Assembly (NCBI RefSeq): GCF_030499575.1
Contig: NZ_JASTLC010000001.1
Span: 186,001 to 250,000 of the forward strand
Source: Streptomyces sp. DG2A-72
Lineage (GTDB): Bacteria > Actinomycetota > Actinomycetes > Streptomycetales > Streptomycetaceae
Reading direction: 5' to 3'
Length of the DNA: 64,000 nt
Shown here: one piece after another, positions 52,728 to 61,524 of the stretch
Layout: every line of letters begins with the position of its first letter
How positions within the stretch are numbered: position 1 is the stretch's first letter
The notes under the pieces: model-generated
Seen by the model: the letters and a program-made list of their open reading frames with translations, nothing else
The model's database searches: none
What the model was told of the DNA's origin: nothing
Position numbers and translations under genes: made by a program

Positions 52728-53760
52728 TCACCATCGATCGCCTCCCTCGGCACCGGCCGACAGCGGCGGAGCCGTCGTGAACAGTGCGCCCTGAGGTGTG
52801 CGGGCGGTGTCGGGCACGGTGAACTCGTGCTGCTGGGCCCGGAGCGCGTTGGTCAGCCCGCGCACCGAGTCCAGTTCGCGCAGCAGCCCGATCAGCTCGG
52901 TGCGGTCGCGGACGGTGACCACCGCGCCCAGTTCACGGCCGCGCAGCGCCACCGGCATCCGGTTGACGACCAGGCAGTGGTCGTCGGTCAGCACGCTGAC
53001 ATCGGTACCGGTGAGGGTGCCGTCCGCGGCGCGGCGCAGCCGTGCGTCAGGCAGTATGTCCTCCAGCCTGCTGCCGATGGCCGTGCCGAGAGCGAGCAGG
53101 TGGCGGGCCTCGTCGTTGACCACGGTGATCCGTCTGGCCAGTAGGAAGGCGGCCGCTGAGCCGAGTGCGGTGGCGATCGCGGCGTAGAGACCGAAGGTGG
53201 GCAGCTCCCGCCACAGCTCCCCGAGCACATCGTGCTCGGGGATGCCCGCCGATACCTCGCCGACCAGCGCACCTGTGGGCCCGTACAGCGGGGCCTGGCC
53301 GTTGGCGGACTGCCCGGTCACGCCGTGATCGACACCGACGTGGGTGCGGCCGTCCCGCACCGCGAGCGGGTCGCTGACCGGTTTGCCGATCAGCGACGGG
53401 ATGGGGTGCGAGTGACGGATGCCCCGCACATCGGTGACGACCACGTACGACGCCCCGGACGCCTTCCGGATCCGTTCGGCGACGGCCTGCACCACGTCGC
53501 CGCCACCGCCGTACTCCATGACCTGCTGGATCTGCGGCTCGACGGCCGTGGTCTGCGCGATGGCGAACAGCACGAAGCCGATGACGCCGGTGAGCGCGAG
53601 GATGAACAGATGGTTGGCCAGGATCCGCGCGGAGAGCCTCCCGTTCCCGCCACGGCCGATCCGGATACGGATACGGATGGGTTTCACAGGCGCCGTCGCC
53701 CCTGTCGTACGTCGTGCCGGGCGTGGCCCCTGCGCCGAGCGGAGACTGCGGTTCCACCAA
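52728..53760 (-). pseudogene. Shrunken copy of the CitA/DcuS-type sensor kinase
   Basis: The sequence matches the intact kinase at 62211-63980 almost base for base but lacks three internal pieces. These are the stretch between FVLFA and IAQTTA, the block between LLARR and ITVVNDEARHL, and everything from QQHEFT to PDTA (the rest of the H-box region and the whole ATPase domain). All three joins keep the frame, so a membrane/Cache/partial PAS protein ending GALFTTAPPLSAGAEGGDRW remains open. The intact copy's start ATG is changed to ATA here (PVKPIRIRIRIG, with a 6-bp Arg-Ile expansion). No start codon with a ribosome site is evident and there is no adjacent regulator. Confidence 0.75.
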
Positions 53761-53834
53761 CCCCAGCTCAACGTCCGCCAAGTGCACCCTGACCGCAACC
53801 AACTGACACCGGGCACGTAGCTGCAGATACGCGT

Positions 53835-53861
53835 GGGGCCGCCTCTTCCGGAGGCGGCCCC
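53835..53861 (-). terminator. Perfect hairpin terminator after the SUKH gene
   Basis: GGGGCCGCCTC (53835-53845), loop TTCCG, GAGGCGGCCCC (53851-53861). It lies 43 bp beyond the stop of the minus-strand SUKH-family gene. Confidence 0.7.
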
Positions 53862-53904
53862 AGGTATGTCCAACCGACTGGATCTACATCGCAGCCGCCA
53901 GAGA

Positions 53905-54501
53905 TCACTCCTCACGCCATCTGAGGGACCCGTCCTCCACCGGTGCGCGCTGAACGTCCCAGCTGCCGCGGTCCATTCCGTCGGCGAACGACTTCAACAG
54001 CTCCTCCAAGGCAATTGCTGGATCAGTCTCGTTCGGACCCACCTCGGCATACTCCAGCACACGGAAACCGGAAGATCCGGAAGCATCCAGGGCATACCCG
54101 TGGTAGGCACCTTCGAAGTCCCAGATGACCGGGATCAAGGAGGGCTTCCAGTAGCCCTCGGCTTCCTGCGCCGAATCCAGCAACTGGGCGCGCCTCTAGA
54201 TGGTCTCCTTGCATCCCAGGAGCACCTTGCTATACGGGAAGATCGCCGAGTCCAGGTGTCTATCGGGCACCACACGCCCATTGGGAAGGGTCTTCGTGGT
54301 GTCCTTCGCGTTGCTGCCGTTGTTCATCCGCAGCAACGCCTCGAGCACGTCGGGCACCGCGGACCCCAGCGCCTCGCGTAGACCCGCGATGTCCTCATCC
54401 GTCGCCGGACCGTGCAGCGCCGCCGCTGTGGATGGCGCGTTCACCGTGAACCAGTGCACTATCCACCCCCACGCCGACTGCACTTCTTCGGTCTCGGACA
54501 C
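53905..54501 (-). pseudogene. SUKH (SMI1/KNR4)-family protein with an internal TAG
   Basis: ATG 54501 (MSETEEVQSAWGWIVHWFTV). PATDEDIAGLREALGSAVPD and VLEALLRMNNGSN are typical of the SUKH N-terminus, and SAIFPYSKVLLGCKETI is followed by TAG (54198..54196). The same frame continues RRAQLLDSAQEAEGYWKPSL, IPVIWDFEGAYHGYALDASG and VLEYAEVGPNETDPAIALEE to the natural stop at 53905. The whole would be 197 residues, a usual size. SUKH proteins are often immunity proteins against contact-dependent toxins. One nonsense change, or a base error, splits it. Confidence 0.75.
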
Positions 54502-54790
54502 TCCGGCTGCACCACCTCAGCATTAATTCAGAGCTACCCACCAGCACCGCACGCACCATCGACATACCGCCCAGTGTGCTGCGTCAGACGCTCGTGGCCT
54601 CGCGGCGGCGCCCTTTCACGTGGCCCCCTATAACCGCGGATAAGGCGTAGAGGCTCGGAGCCATTGGTGGATGCTGTTGGGTCCGTACGGTCAACGGTGG
54701 ATCTTCGAGCAGGAAGTAAAATCCAATGACAGACGTGGTCGGTAGAGCCTGGTGGCCGTGCGCCGGGGCGCCCGGTCTGTACCTTCCCGG
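54502..54790. other. Intergenic stretch
   Basis: About 290 bp upstream of the SUKH gene and downstream of the membrane protein gene. No gene or repeat recognised. Confidence 0.3.
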
Positions 54791-56653
54791 TCAGAGAAGA
54801 AACGCCGCGGCTGTCCACAGCAGATAGAACGCGGCCAGCACCGGACCCAGCGGGACCCCGCGGTAGCGGGGGCGGCTGTTCTCGCCGGGCCGCAGTTCTG
54901 GATGCGCGTGCATGGCCGCGATCTCCTCGGCGGCACGAAGGTGCGCAGGACGCACGCCCCGAGAACGGCCCGGCCGCCGTCGGCCCATGTTCGCTCGTCG
55001 CCATTGCACACCCCCCGATCCGGAGATCTCCACAGCTCCGTCCCCGGTGTGGGCCACCCGCGTCATCTGCTCCCACCGGATGTGCCGGACCTTCCACACA
55101 CCGGTCAGCCACACGCCGTCGGCGTCGGCCGTGATCCGCCAACCGCCCAGCACCGGCGCGGACCATGTTGCGACCGCCACCCACAGCAAAGGCGCCCCGG
55201 AGCCGATGCCCGCACCCGACCGCATCCGGACGACCTGGAACAAGATCATGGCGGCCGCCGCCAGGACGATGAACGCCGCCCCGGCGCGTGCGGCGGTGCC
55301 CGGCCCCCACCGCCGCACGCCACCGCCCGCCGACAGCCGACCACCGGCCTCGTGGACCCGTTCCGGTGCGGGGGAACGCGGAGCGCCCGGCCGGTCCGTC
55401 CGGGGCAGCGCGCCGGGGCGCGGCAGAGCGAGCGGCCCGGACCGCAGCACCACCAGGCCCTGGTCGGGGGCCGCGGTGACCAGGAGCATCGGGGCGCCGG
55501 CCCGCAGAGCGCCGTACACCAGCGCCTCGCGCGGCCGGCCGTCGGCCACGGCGGTGTCCTCGTCGCCTGCCTCCTGCCCTTGCGGGGAGTCGGCCCGGGA
55601 CCCGGCCACCGCCCCGTCGCCGGTCCCCTTGCCCAGCGGTTCGACCCAGGAGCGCAGGAAGGTCGGCTGGGTGCTCGCCTCGTCGACGGGCCGGATCCAC
55701 GCGTCGCCGCGCCCGTCGAAGACGACCATGGCGCGCAACACCGGCACCGGGCGGCGCAGCAGCACCGCATCGCGGCGGCGGGCGCGGATGCCGGAGGCGA
55801 GCAGGGTCAGCGCGGGCAGGGCGGTGCCGAGGGTGAGTAGTTGCCAGCCGACCGGCGCATAGGGCTCTGCGGCAAGCTGGGCCCATCTTCCGGCGACCAG
55901 CACGTCGACCCGCTGGCCGGGCTTGTAGTCCTGCGGGGACTGAGCGCCCACGGTGCGCGTCGCGCCGGCCGCTCGGACACGGATGCTCGTGTCGCCGCGC
56001 GCCACGACCCGGCCTGTGAGGTGATCGGCCCCGCGGGACCGGCGGGCATCGTCGCGGACGCCCCGAAGTGCCATGCCCACCGCCCCGGCCGCGATCCCCA
56101 GCAGCGCAAGCGCCACGACGATCCGGATCGTGCCGCGCAGCAAAGCCGCTGCGGCGCCGGGCACGCGGTGACGCGATGCACCGGCCACCTGAGTGGCCGC
56201 CAGCCGCTGCCGTCGGCGCGCGACCAAGCGCCAGGCCGCCGCGCCGCACGCGGCGCCCGAGGCCGCCAGCACCGCCCCGGTGAGAATGGTGTAGACGCCG
56301 CCCGGCAGCGGGAATGTCTCGGCGGCGACCACCACGGCGAGCGCCGGGAAGGTCAGCAACACCAGTTCGGGAAAGCGCAGCGACCACAGCACCAAGCCCA
56401 ACAGCAGACCCCACAGACACACCCCGAGCGAGTCCGCACCGCACGGATTGCCCCTGCTGCATGCAGGCCCGGTAGCAGGCAGAAACGCGGCAGCCAGCGC
56501 TGTGGCCAGCGTGAGCAGTGCCGGCCACAGCGGGCGTGCCCACCGGGGCGGGTGCAGCGCCGCCCAACGGCCCGCGTCCTTCGTCGTCCAGTCGGACACA
56601 CCTGCAGGTATGGAGGTGTTGGGCAGCGGAACGACGCTGTCAGTCTCGATCAC
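54791..56653 (-). CDS. Large membrane protein with a PH-like domain
   Basis: 620 residues from GTG 56653 (VIETDSVVPLPNTSIPAGVS); an ATG at 56785 would add 44 residues. Four helices lie in the first 150 residues (WPALLTLATALAAAFLPATG, LGVCLWGLLLGLVLWSLRFP), one near 175 (IVVALALLGIAAGAVGMAL) and others about 265, 440 and 600. Between them are a soluble region with a DUF3592-like piece (GRVVARGDTSIRVRAAGATR) and a C-terminal PH-like module (WRITADADGVWLTGVWKVRH, IRWEQMTRVAHTGDGAVEIS). Streptomyces carries several such proteins of unknown role. It is transcribed separately from the transpeptidase upstream. Confidence 0.65.
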   Translation of the reverse strand: MIETDSVVPLPNTSIPAGVSDWTTKDAGRWAALHPPRWARPLWPALLTLATALAAAFLPATGPACSRGNPCGADSLGVCLWGLLLGLVLWSLRFPELVLLTFPALAVVVAAETFPLPGGVYTILTGAVLAASGAACGAAAWRLVARRRQRLAATQVAGASRHRVPGAAAALLRGTIRIVVALALLGIAAGAVGMALRGVRDDARRSRGADHLTGRVVARGDTSIRVRAAGATRTVGAQSPQDYKPGQRVDVLVAGRWAQLAAEPYAPVGWQLLTLGTALPALTLLASGIRARRRDAVLLRRPVPVLRAMVVFDGRGDAWIRPVDEASTQPTFLRSWVEPLGKGTGDGAVAGSRADSPQGQEAGDEDTAVADGRPREALVYGALRAGAPMLLVTAAPDQGLVVLRSGPLALPRPGALPRTDRPGAPRSPAPERVHEAGGRLSAGGGVRRWGPGTAARAGAAFIVLAAAAMILFQVVRMRSGAGIGSGAPLLWVAVATWSAPVLGGWRITADADGVWLTGVWKVRHIRWEQMTRVAHTGDGAVEISGSGGVQWRRANMGRRRPGRSRGVRPAHLRAAEEIAAMHAHPELRPGENSRPRYRGVPLGPVLAAFYLLWTAAAFLL

Positions 56654-56808
56654 GGACCGAGTATGCAGGAGCCTTCGCGCCCCGGCTCCGGCCCGTCCCG
56701 CACTGTCACCGGCAGCAGTCCCGTCCCGCCTGAACAGAGGCGAGATTGGATCATTCGGCAGGGCGGAGAACAGGTAGTTCCTCACCCACCGCTGTCGCTG
56801 ACGGCAGC

Positions 56809-58467
56809 TCAGTTCTCAGTCAGCAGGTGCCGGACGACGTATCCGGCGGAGTCCACGCCGGAGCGGCCGCCCTCGACCAGGGCCGCGACGGCGATGCGGG
56901 AGTTGTATGCGGTCAGCCACCCGTTGGTGTGGTCGCCTTCCTCCGCGGTGCCGGTCTTGGCGCCCACGCCCGCAAGACCGCCCAGCCGCGGCGCCGCCGT
57001 GCCGCTGGTGGCCACGCCGCGCATCATCGACTGCAGGTAGCCGGCCGTGCGGGCGGAGATGGGCCGAGGCGCGGTGCCCTGGTGCTGGCCGGGCAGGATG
57101 ACCGGCTGCTCGAAGCCCGCGTTGCGTACGGTCGCCGCCACCGAGGCCATGAACAGCGGTGTGGCCGTGACCTGGCCCTGGCCGATGAACTGGGCCGCCT
57201 GGTCGCCGCCCTGCACGTCCGGCGGGATGCTCGGGTCCGTGGTGGCGACGCCGCCTCCGATGGACCAGCTGCCCATGCCGAAGACGTTCACCGCCTCGTC
57301 GTGCAGGGCGGAGGCGTCGCCGTCGTGCACCAGGTCGTGGAAGCCGTCCTTGATGAAGGAGGTGTTGCACGACACGGCGAAGGCCTGGGCGACCGTGGAG
57401 CCGGGGTTGGCCCTCACTCCCGGGTCGTTGTGGAACAGCTGGCTGTTGGCCATGAGCGAGTCCGTACAGGGCGCGGGACTGTTCGGGGTGAGACCCGCCT
57501 GGTCGAACAGGGCCGCCGAAGTGACGATCTTCATGGTGGAGCCCGGCGACTTGATGCCGTTGATGGCGATGTCGCCGTCCGCGCCCGTGTGCGCGATCGC
57601 GAGGATGTGGCCGGTTGTCCAGTCGAGCGCGACCGTCCCGGCGGGCTTGTCCTGTAGATGAGCGTCCGTCACCGCGGTTTCGGCCACCGACTGAAGACGG
57701 GCGTCGATCGTGGTCTTGACGACGGCAGCCCGGCCCTTGGAGAAGACCTTCAGCGCCTTGACGCCCGCGCCGGTGCCGTCGACCACGGCCACGCCCGTGC
57801 CGGGGGTTCCGCCGGTGGGCTTGGCGTTCTTGCGGATCGTCGCCGTGATGTCCCGCAGGGACGCGAAGGCGGACAGGTCTGTCTTTCCGTCGCCGGCGAC
57901 CACCTTCACCGTGGTGGTGTCGGCCGGCAGCCTGCCCGCGGTCAGCGACTGGTCGTCGCCCAGGCCCGGGTAGAGCACCGAGTTGTTCCAGTGGACCGCC
58001 ACCACGTCGTCTGTGCTCTTGCGTACCGCCACCGCACTCGGGTAGCTCCAGGTGCCATCCGCGACCCGGGCGGTGACGTCGAACGTGACCTTGGTGGCGC
58101 CGGGCGTGACCGTCGAGGGCCCCGCCGAGCGAATGTGTGCGAACGACAGCGTCTTGAGGTGCAGGCCGTCCGCGTATCCCCGCAGTGCCCGTGCGGCCGG
58201 TTCCGGCAGGTCGGTGTCGCCGGCCGCGTCGCCGAGGTGCTGCTTGGACCAGCTGTCCAGGAACGCGCGGGTCAGTTTGACGGCTTCGGTGTCCGTCGGC
58301 GGCGTCCTCGACACGGCCGACGGGTCGAAAGTGCGCGCCGCCTTGGCCTGGGCGTCACCCGTGGGACCGGAGGTCAGGGCATGCACGATGTTGTAGGCGC
58401 CGATTCCGCCGACGACGACCAGGGCGGCGGAGGCACTGGCAAGGCCGATCTTCCCAGCTCTGTTCAC
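56809..58467 (-). CDS. Penicillin-binding protein (class B-like transpeptidase with NTF2-like N-terminal domain)
   Basis: 552 residues from GTG 58467 (VNRAGKIGLASASAALVVVG). A signal-anchor helix is followed by a MecA_N/NTF2-like domain (about 55-165), a linker or pedestal and the transpeptidase domain. Active-site motifs are all present: SPGSTMK (SxxK serine), SCNTS (SxN) and AKTGTAE (KTG). It cross-links peptidoglycan outside the membrane. The layout is that of the actinobacterial PbpA/MecA-like group and not of FtsI. The gene is monocistronic. Confidence 0.85.
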   Translation of the reverse strand: MNRAGKIGLASASAALVVVGGIGAYNIVHALTSGPTGDAQAKAARTFDPSAVSRTPPTDTEAVKLTRAFLDSWSKQHLGDAAGDTDLPEPAARALRGYADGLHLKTLSFAHIRSAGPSTVTPGATKVTFDVTARVADGTWSYPSAVAVRKSTDDVVAVHWNNSVLYPGLGDDQSLTAGRLPADTTTVKVVAGDGKTDLSAFASLRDITATIRKNAKPTGGTPGTGVAVVDGTGAGVKALKVFSKGRAAVVKTTIDARLQSVAETAVTDAHLQDKPAGTVALDWTTGHILAIAHTGADGDIAINGIKSPGSTMKIVTSAALFDQAGLTPNSPAPCTDSLMANSQLFHNDPGVRANPGSTVAQAFAVSCNTSFIKDGFHDLVHDGDASALHDEAVNVFGMGSWSIGGGVATTDPSIPPDVQGGDQAAQFIGQGQVTATPLFMASVAATVRNAGFEQPVILPGQHQGTAPRPISARTAGYLQSMMRGVATSGTAAPRLGGLAGVGAKTGTAEEGDHTNGWLTAYNSRIAVAALVEGGRSGVDSAGYVVRHLLTEN

Positions 58468-58812
58468 CTGCCTGATCGTATGTACGCTCCACACTTCACT
58501 GGCTACGAACTGATCTCCAATTACTCAAAACCTGGCCAAAGCAGCTGCCCATTTCGAAGGTTTGCCGTGGCTTGAGGGAATCTTGTGGTGATCAAGGGAC
58601 GCGGTTTCCCGATCACGGGGTCGGTGCCGACTACTGTGCGATCCGCTCCGGACGCCCGGGATGCCGGAAGAACCGTGCCGCACCATGCGGGGCGGGGCGG
58701 GGCGGCGACGGTTGGTGCGTCAGTGCGTCGGTCTTGCCGTGTCGGAGCACACATTGTCTTCGGCCGGTGCGCCTCCGCGTGCCGTATGCCGTGATCTCGA
58801 ATTGGGGTGGGG
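58468..58812. other. Divergent promoter region
   Basis: About 345 bp between the transpeptidase and the DUF1906 gene, both read away from it. An AT-rich patch (GATCTCCAATTACTCAAAAC, about 58511-58530) stands out. A short run of GGGGC repeats occurs at 58690-58705. No gene recognised. Confidence 0.35.
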
Positions 58813-59640
58813 ATGTCCAGTCATCGGCTGTCCAGGAAGCGCCGGTACTTCGCCTGGGCGACGGCGGGTGCCGCCGTCGTCGCAGGTGCCGGTATCGCGG
58901 CGCAGGCCTCGATGGCGGCCACAGCCTGGCCCGCTCAGCGCACCTACACCGGCCACGCGTTCGACACCTGCACGGCGCCCTCGCTGACGGCGATGAAGGC
59001 GTGGCACACGGGCTTCTACGGCGCCGCCGCGGTCTACGTCGGCGGCAGGAACCGCGGCTGCTCCCAGCCCAACCTGACCGCGTCCTGGGTGAGATCGGTC
59101 AGCGCGGTCGGCTGGAAGCTCATCCCGATCTACGTCGGCGCCCAGCCGCCCTGCCAGACCGGCTCCAACCCGGAGAAGCTGACCGCCTCCACCGCCGCCT
59201 CTCTCGGCGCGAGCGACGCGAAGGACTCGGTGGCCAAGGCGTCGGCGCTCGGTATGAAGGCGGGCAGCGCGATCTACTTGGACATGGAGCCGTACGACAT
59301 CACCAACAAGGCGTGCAACGACGCCGTGCTGACGTATGTGCGCTCCTTCACCAGGACCCTGCGCGCCCAGACGTACCGCGCCGGCTTCTACGGTTTCACC
59401 AGCTCCAGCGCCAAGGCCATCGCCACCGCGACCGACAAGACCGACCTGCCGGGCAACCTCTGGTACGCACTGTGGGACAAGCAGTACACCACCACCGCGG
59501 ACTGGCCGTGGGGCTCCACCCAGTTCACCAACCACAGCCGCGGCCATCAGTACATGGTCAACAGCAAGGAGACCCGCGGCGGTTACACCATCACCGTCGA
59601 CCGGGACGCCTGGGACGCGCCCGTCGCGATCACCGGCTGA
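58813..59640 (+). CDS. Secreted DUF1906 (glycoside hydrolase-like) protein
   Basis: 275 residues from ATG 58813 (GTG 58807 possible), behind GGGGTGGGG. Signal: SRKRRYFAWATAGAAVVAGA, cleaved near ASMAATA. The mature part has HAFDTCTAPSLTAMKAWHTG, AVYVGGRNRGCSQPNLTASW, LIPIYVGAQPPC and AIYLDMEPYD, the TIM-barrel pattern of Rv2525c-like DUF1906 proteins related to GH25 lysozymes; the Asp/Glu in LDMEPYD would be the catalytic pair. It probably acts in the cell wall. It ends in a strong terminator. Confidence 0.85.
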   Translation: MSSHRLSRKRRYFAWATAGAAVVAGAGIAAQASMAATAWPAQRTYTGHAFDTCTAPSLTAMKAWHTGFYGAAAVYVGGRNRGCSQPNLTASWVRSVSAVGWKLIPIYVGAQPPCQTGSNPEKLTASTAASLGASDAKDSVAKASALGMKAGSAIYLDMEPYDITNKACNDAVLTYVRSFTRTLRAQTYRAGFYGFTSSSAKAIATATDKTDLPGNLWYALWDKQYTTTADWPWGSTQFTNHSRGHQYMVNSKETRGGYTITVDRDAWDAPVAITG

Positions 59641-59656
59641 ATCGCTTTTCACACGG

Positions 59657-59690
59657 CTGCGTGAGCGGTGCCTTCTCACCGCTCACGCAG
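59657..59690 (+). terminator. Perfect hairpin terminator
   Basis: CTGCGTGAGCGGTG (59657-59670), loop CCTTCT, CACCGCTCACGCAG (59677-59690), 17 bp after the DUF1906 stop codon. Confidence 0.75.
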
Positions 59691-59794
59691 TCGTCGTATC
59701 CGAGTCCATTGCCGCCCCGACTTGCTCTCGTCGCCGCCCGGACCGCTTCCGGAGGCTTGGCAGCGCCGGGCCGTCGACCCACGAAGGACAGATC

Positions 59795-60505
59795 ATGCCC
59801 CTTTCCCAGCACACCGCCAGAGCGGCACGCGTCATAGGCACGTCGGCCGCCGCGGCCGCACTCGCCCTCGGTGCCGCCCACACCGCGCTCGCGTGCAGCA
59901 TCAGTGACTTCTCGGCAGCAGCCGTGTGCGACACGGGCGGCCACGGAGTCATCCGCGTCACCGACAAGGACGCCTCCGGCACCCCGGCCACCGTCAGCCT
60001 GTACATGCAGCTGAGCATGCCCGGCGGCGAACGGCTCGTCGACACAAAGACGATCGAGCACCCCACCGCGCAGGGCACCACCGTCGACCTCGTCCCCCTG
60101 GACTGGCACGCCGGGGAAACCTTCCGGGTCCACGTCAAAGCCGGCGACCAAGTCGACGACGACATCCAGCCCCAGGTCGTCGTACCGGACGAAACCTGCG
60201 CCCCCTCCAGCTCCCCCTCGGCGCAGGCCGCCCCTTCCGGCCAGCCCTCGTCGACGTCGACGTACCCCTCCCCGACCTCCTCCACGGCCTCGGCCACAGA
60301 ACCGAACCCGGCGCAGAGCGGCAGCGCGGCCCCGGTGCCGGGTGCGAGCAGCGCCGCATCGACCGCAGGCAGTGGCACCAGCCTCGCCGAGACCGGCGGG
60401 GGCACCGGCACCCCCGTGATCGCCGGCGCCGCCACCGCGTTGGTCGTGGCCGGCGGCGGCATCGTCCTCGCCCTCCGTCGCCGATCGGCACACCGTTCTC
60501 GCTGA
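59795..60505 (+). CDS. Sortase-anchored surface protein (LAETG)
   Basis: 236 residues from ATG 59795 behind GAAGGAC. A Sec signal (VIGTSAAAAALALGAAHTAL) is followed by a beta-rich domain of about 110 residues with two cysteines (CSISDFSAAAVC) and a third near its end (ETCAPSS). Then come a Ser/Thr/Pro linker, the sorting motif LAETG, a helix (PVIAGAATALVVAGGGIVLA) and RRRSAHRSR. LAxTG is the motif recognised by Streptomyces class E sortases, so the protein should be linked to peptidoglycan. No sortase gene is nearby. The binding partner is unknown. Confidence 0.85.
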   Translation: MPLSQHTARAARVIGTSAAAAALALGAAHTALACSISDFSAAAVCDTGGHGVIRVTDKDASGTPATVSLYMQLSMPGGERLVDTKTIEHPTAQGTTVDLVPLDWHAGETFRVHVKAGDQVDDDIQPQVVVPDETCAPSSSPSAQAAPSGQPSSTSTYPSPTSSTASATEPNPAQSGSAAPVPGASSAASTAGSGTSLAETGGGTGTPVIAGAATALVVAGGGIVLALRRRSAHRSR

Positions 60506-60572
60506 CAAGTTCCTGTCTCACCTGGACGCACCGACGAGGTGGCCCATCGAGCCGTGGTGACAACGCAACAAC

Positions 60573-60668
60573 ATGGGGGGGATCCGCGTGAAACATCGAT
60601 GGGTGAAGGTCCTGGTGATCGCGGTCGTGGTGCTCGCCGCACCCTTCAGGGGGCGGTATGAGGGTTGA
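60573..60668 (+). pseudogene. Truncated start of a membrane or secreted protein
   Basis: ATG 60573 opens MGGIRVKHRWVKVLVIAVVV and LAAPFRGRYEG, then stops. The basic N-terminus and hydrophobic stretch look like an uncleaved signal, but the mature part is missing, so the gene is probably cut after the signal. Confidence 0.35.
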
Positions 60669-60865
60669 TGCCTGATTTGCTGCCTCGTTGAGGGTGGACG
60701 GGCAGGTCGCGGCGTCGCAGGGTGGCTTACGGCCGCGGATGGGTCTGTTCAGATGCTCGAGCGATAGTGGCGCGATCATGTACTGCGTGATGTGCGCGTG
60801 ACGGGCTGCTTTGCAAGGGAATTGCCCCCGCACGCCGAGTCTTGGTTCCTGGCCTGTATCGCTGG

Positions 60866-61418
60866 TCAGTGTCCGCCCAGGCCCGGCAGGCAGGCCCCGT
60901 CGGCGGTGCGACCGACCACTTCCGCGTCGGCCTTGCCCGTGCTGTCCACTCTGCCATTGACGGATACGCGGCCCTCGCCTCCGCCTACCAGCACATTGCG
61001 GAGGGGGGCGAAGTGTTCCCCTCGTATCTCGATCTGATCCTGCTTCGTCCCGAGGGCACCGGCTGCCGCGGCACGCAGAACGTCTTTCGAGGTCCCGGCG
61101 GCCGCGAGCTTCGTCAAGGCTGCGGCCAGCGCCGTCGCTTTCGGGGTGGCCTGCTCCTTGTGCTCGTCGGTGATCGGCATGGCGCTGCGGTACGCGTGGT
61201 TCTCCGCCACCCGCTGGTTCCAGTCGAGCGTGATGCAGGGGGACGGCGTCGTCGGCTGCGCCTCGTGAGGCGGACAGAAGCCCTCCCCCGCGGCCGAGGT
61301 GGCCGTCGGTCCGGGGTTGCCGGCGCGGGTATCAGCCGCTGTGGTCGGCGCATCCGGCGGTCACCGCGAGCAGGATCAGGGCCTGCGTGCCAACGAGTCG
61401 GCGGCGAGCATGTGTCAT
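60866..61418 (-). pseudogene. Lipoprotein, frameshifted after the signal
   Basis: ATG 61418 gives MTHARRRLVGTQALILLAVT and AGCADHSG, an evident lipobox (LLAVTAGC), then TGA. One frame over the sequence continues without a break: TRAGNPGPTATSAAGEGFCP, PCITLDWNQRVAENHAYRSA, AAALTKLAAAGTSKDVLRAA and GRVSVNGRVDSTGKADAEVV to 60866. A single indel near 61345 separates them. Repaired, the protein is about 183 residues. The family is not known to me. A sequencing error would make it a normal gene. Confidence 0.6.
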
Positions 61419-61524
61419 GTCGAAACCATGTCAGGGGATGCAACACGTTGAGTGCGTGGGTGAGCAGCGTGTGATGCTCGGCATCTACTGGCGTCGCCTC
61501 AAAAACGATCGCTTTGTCATGAGT

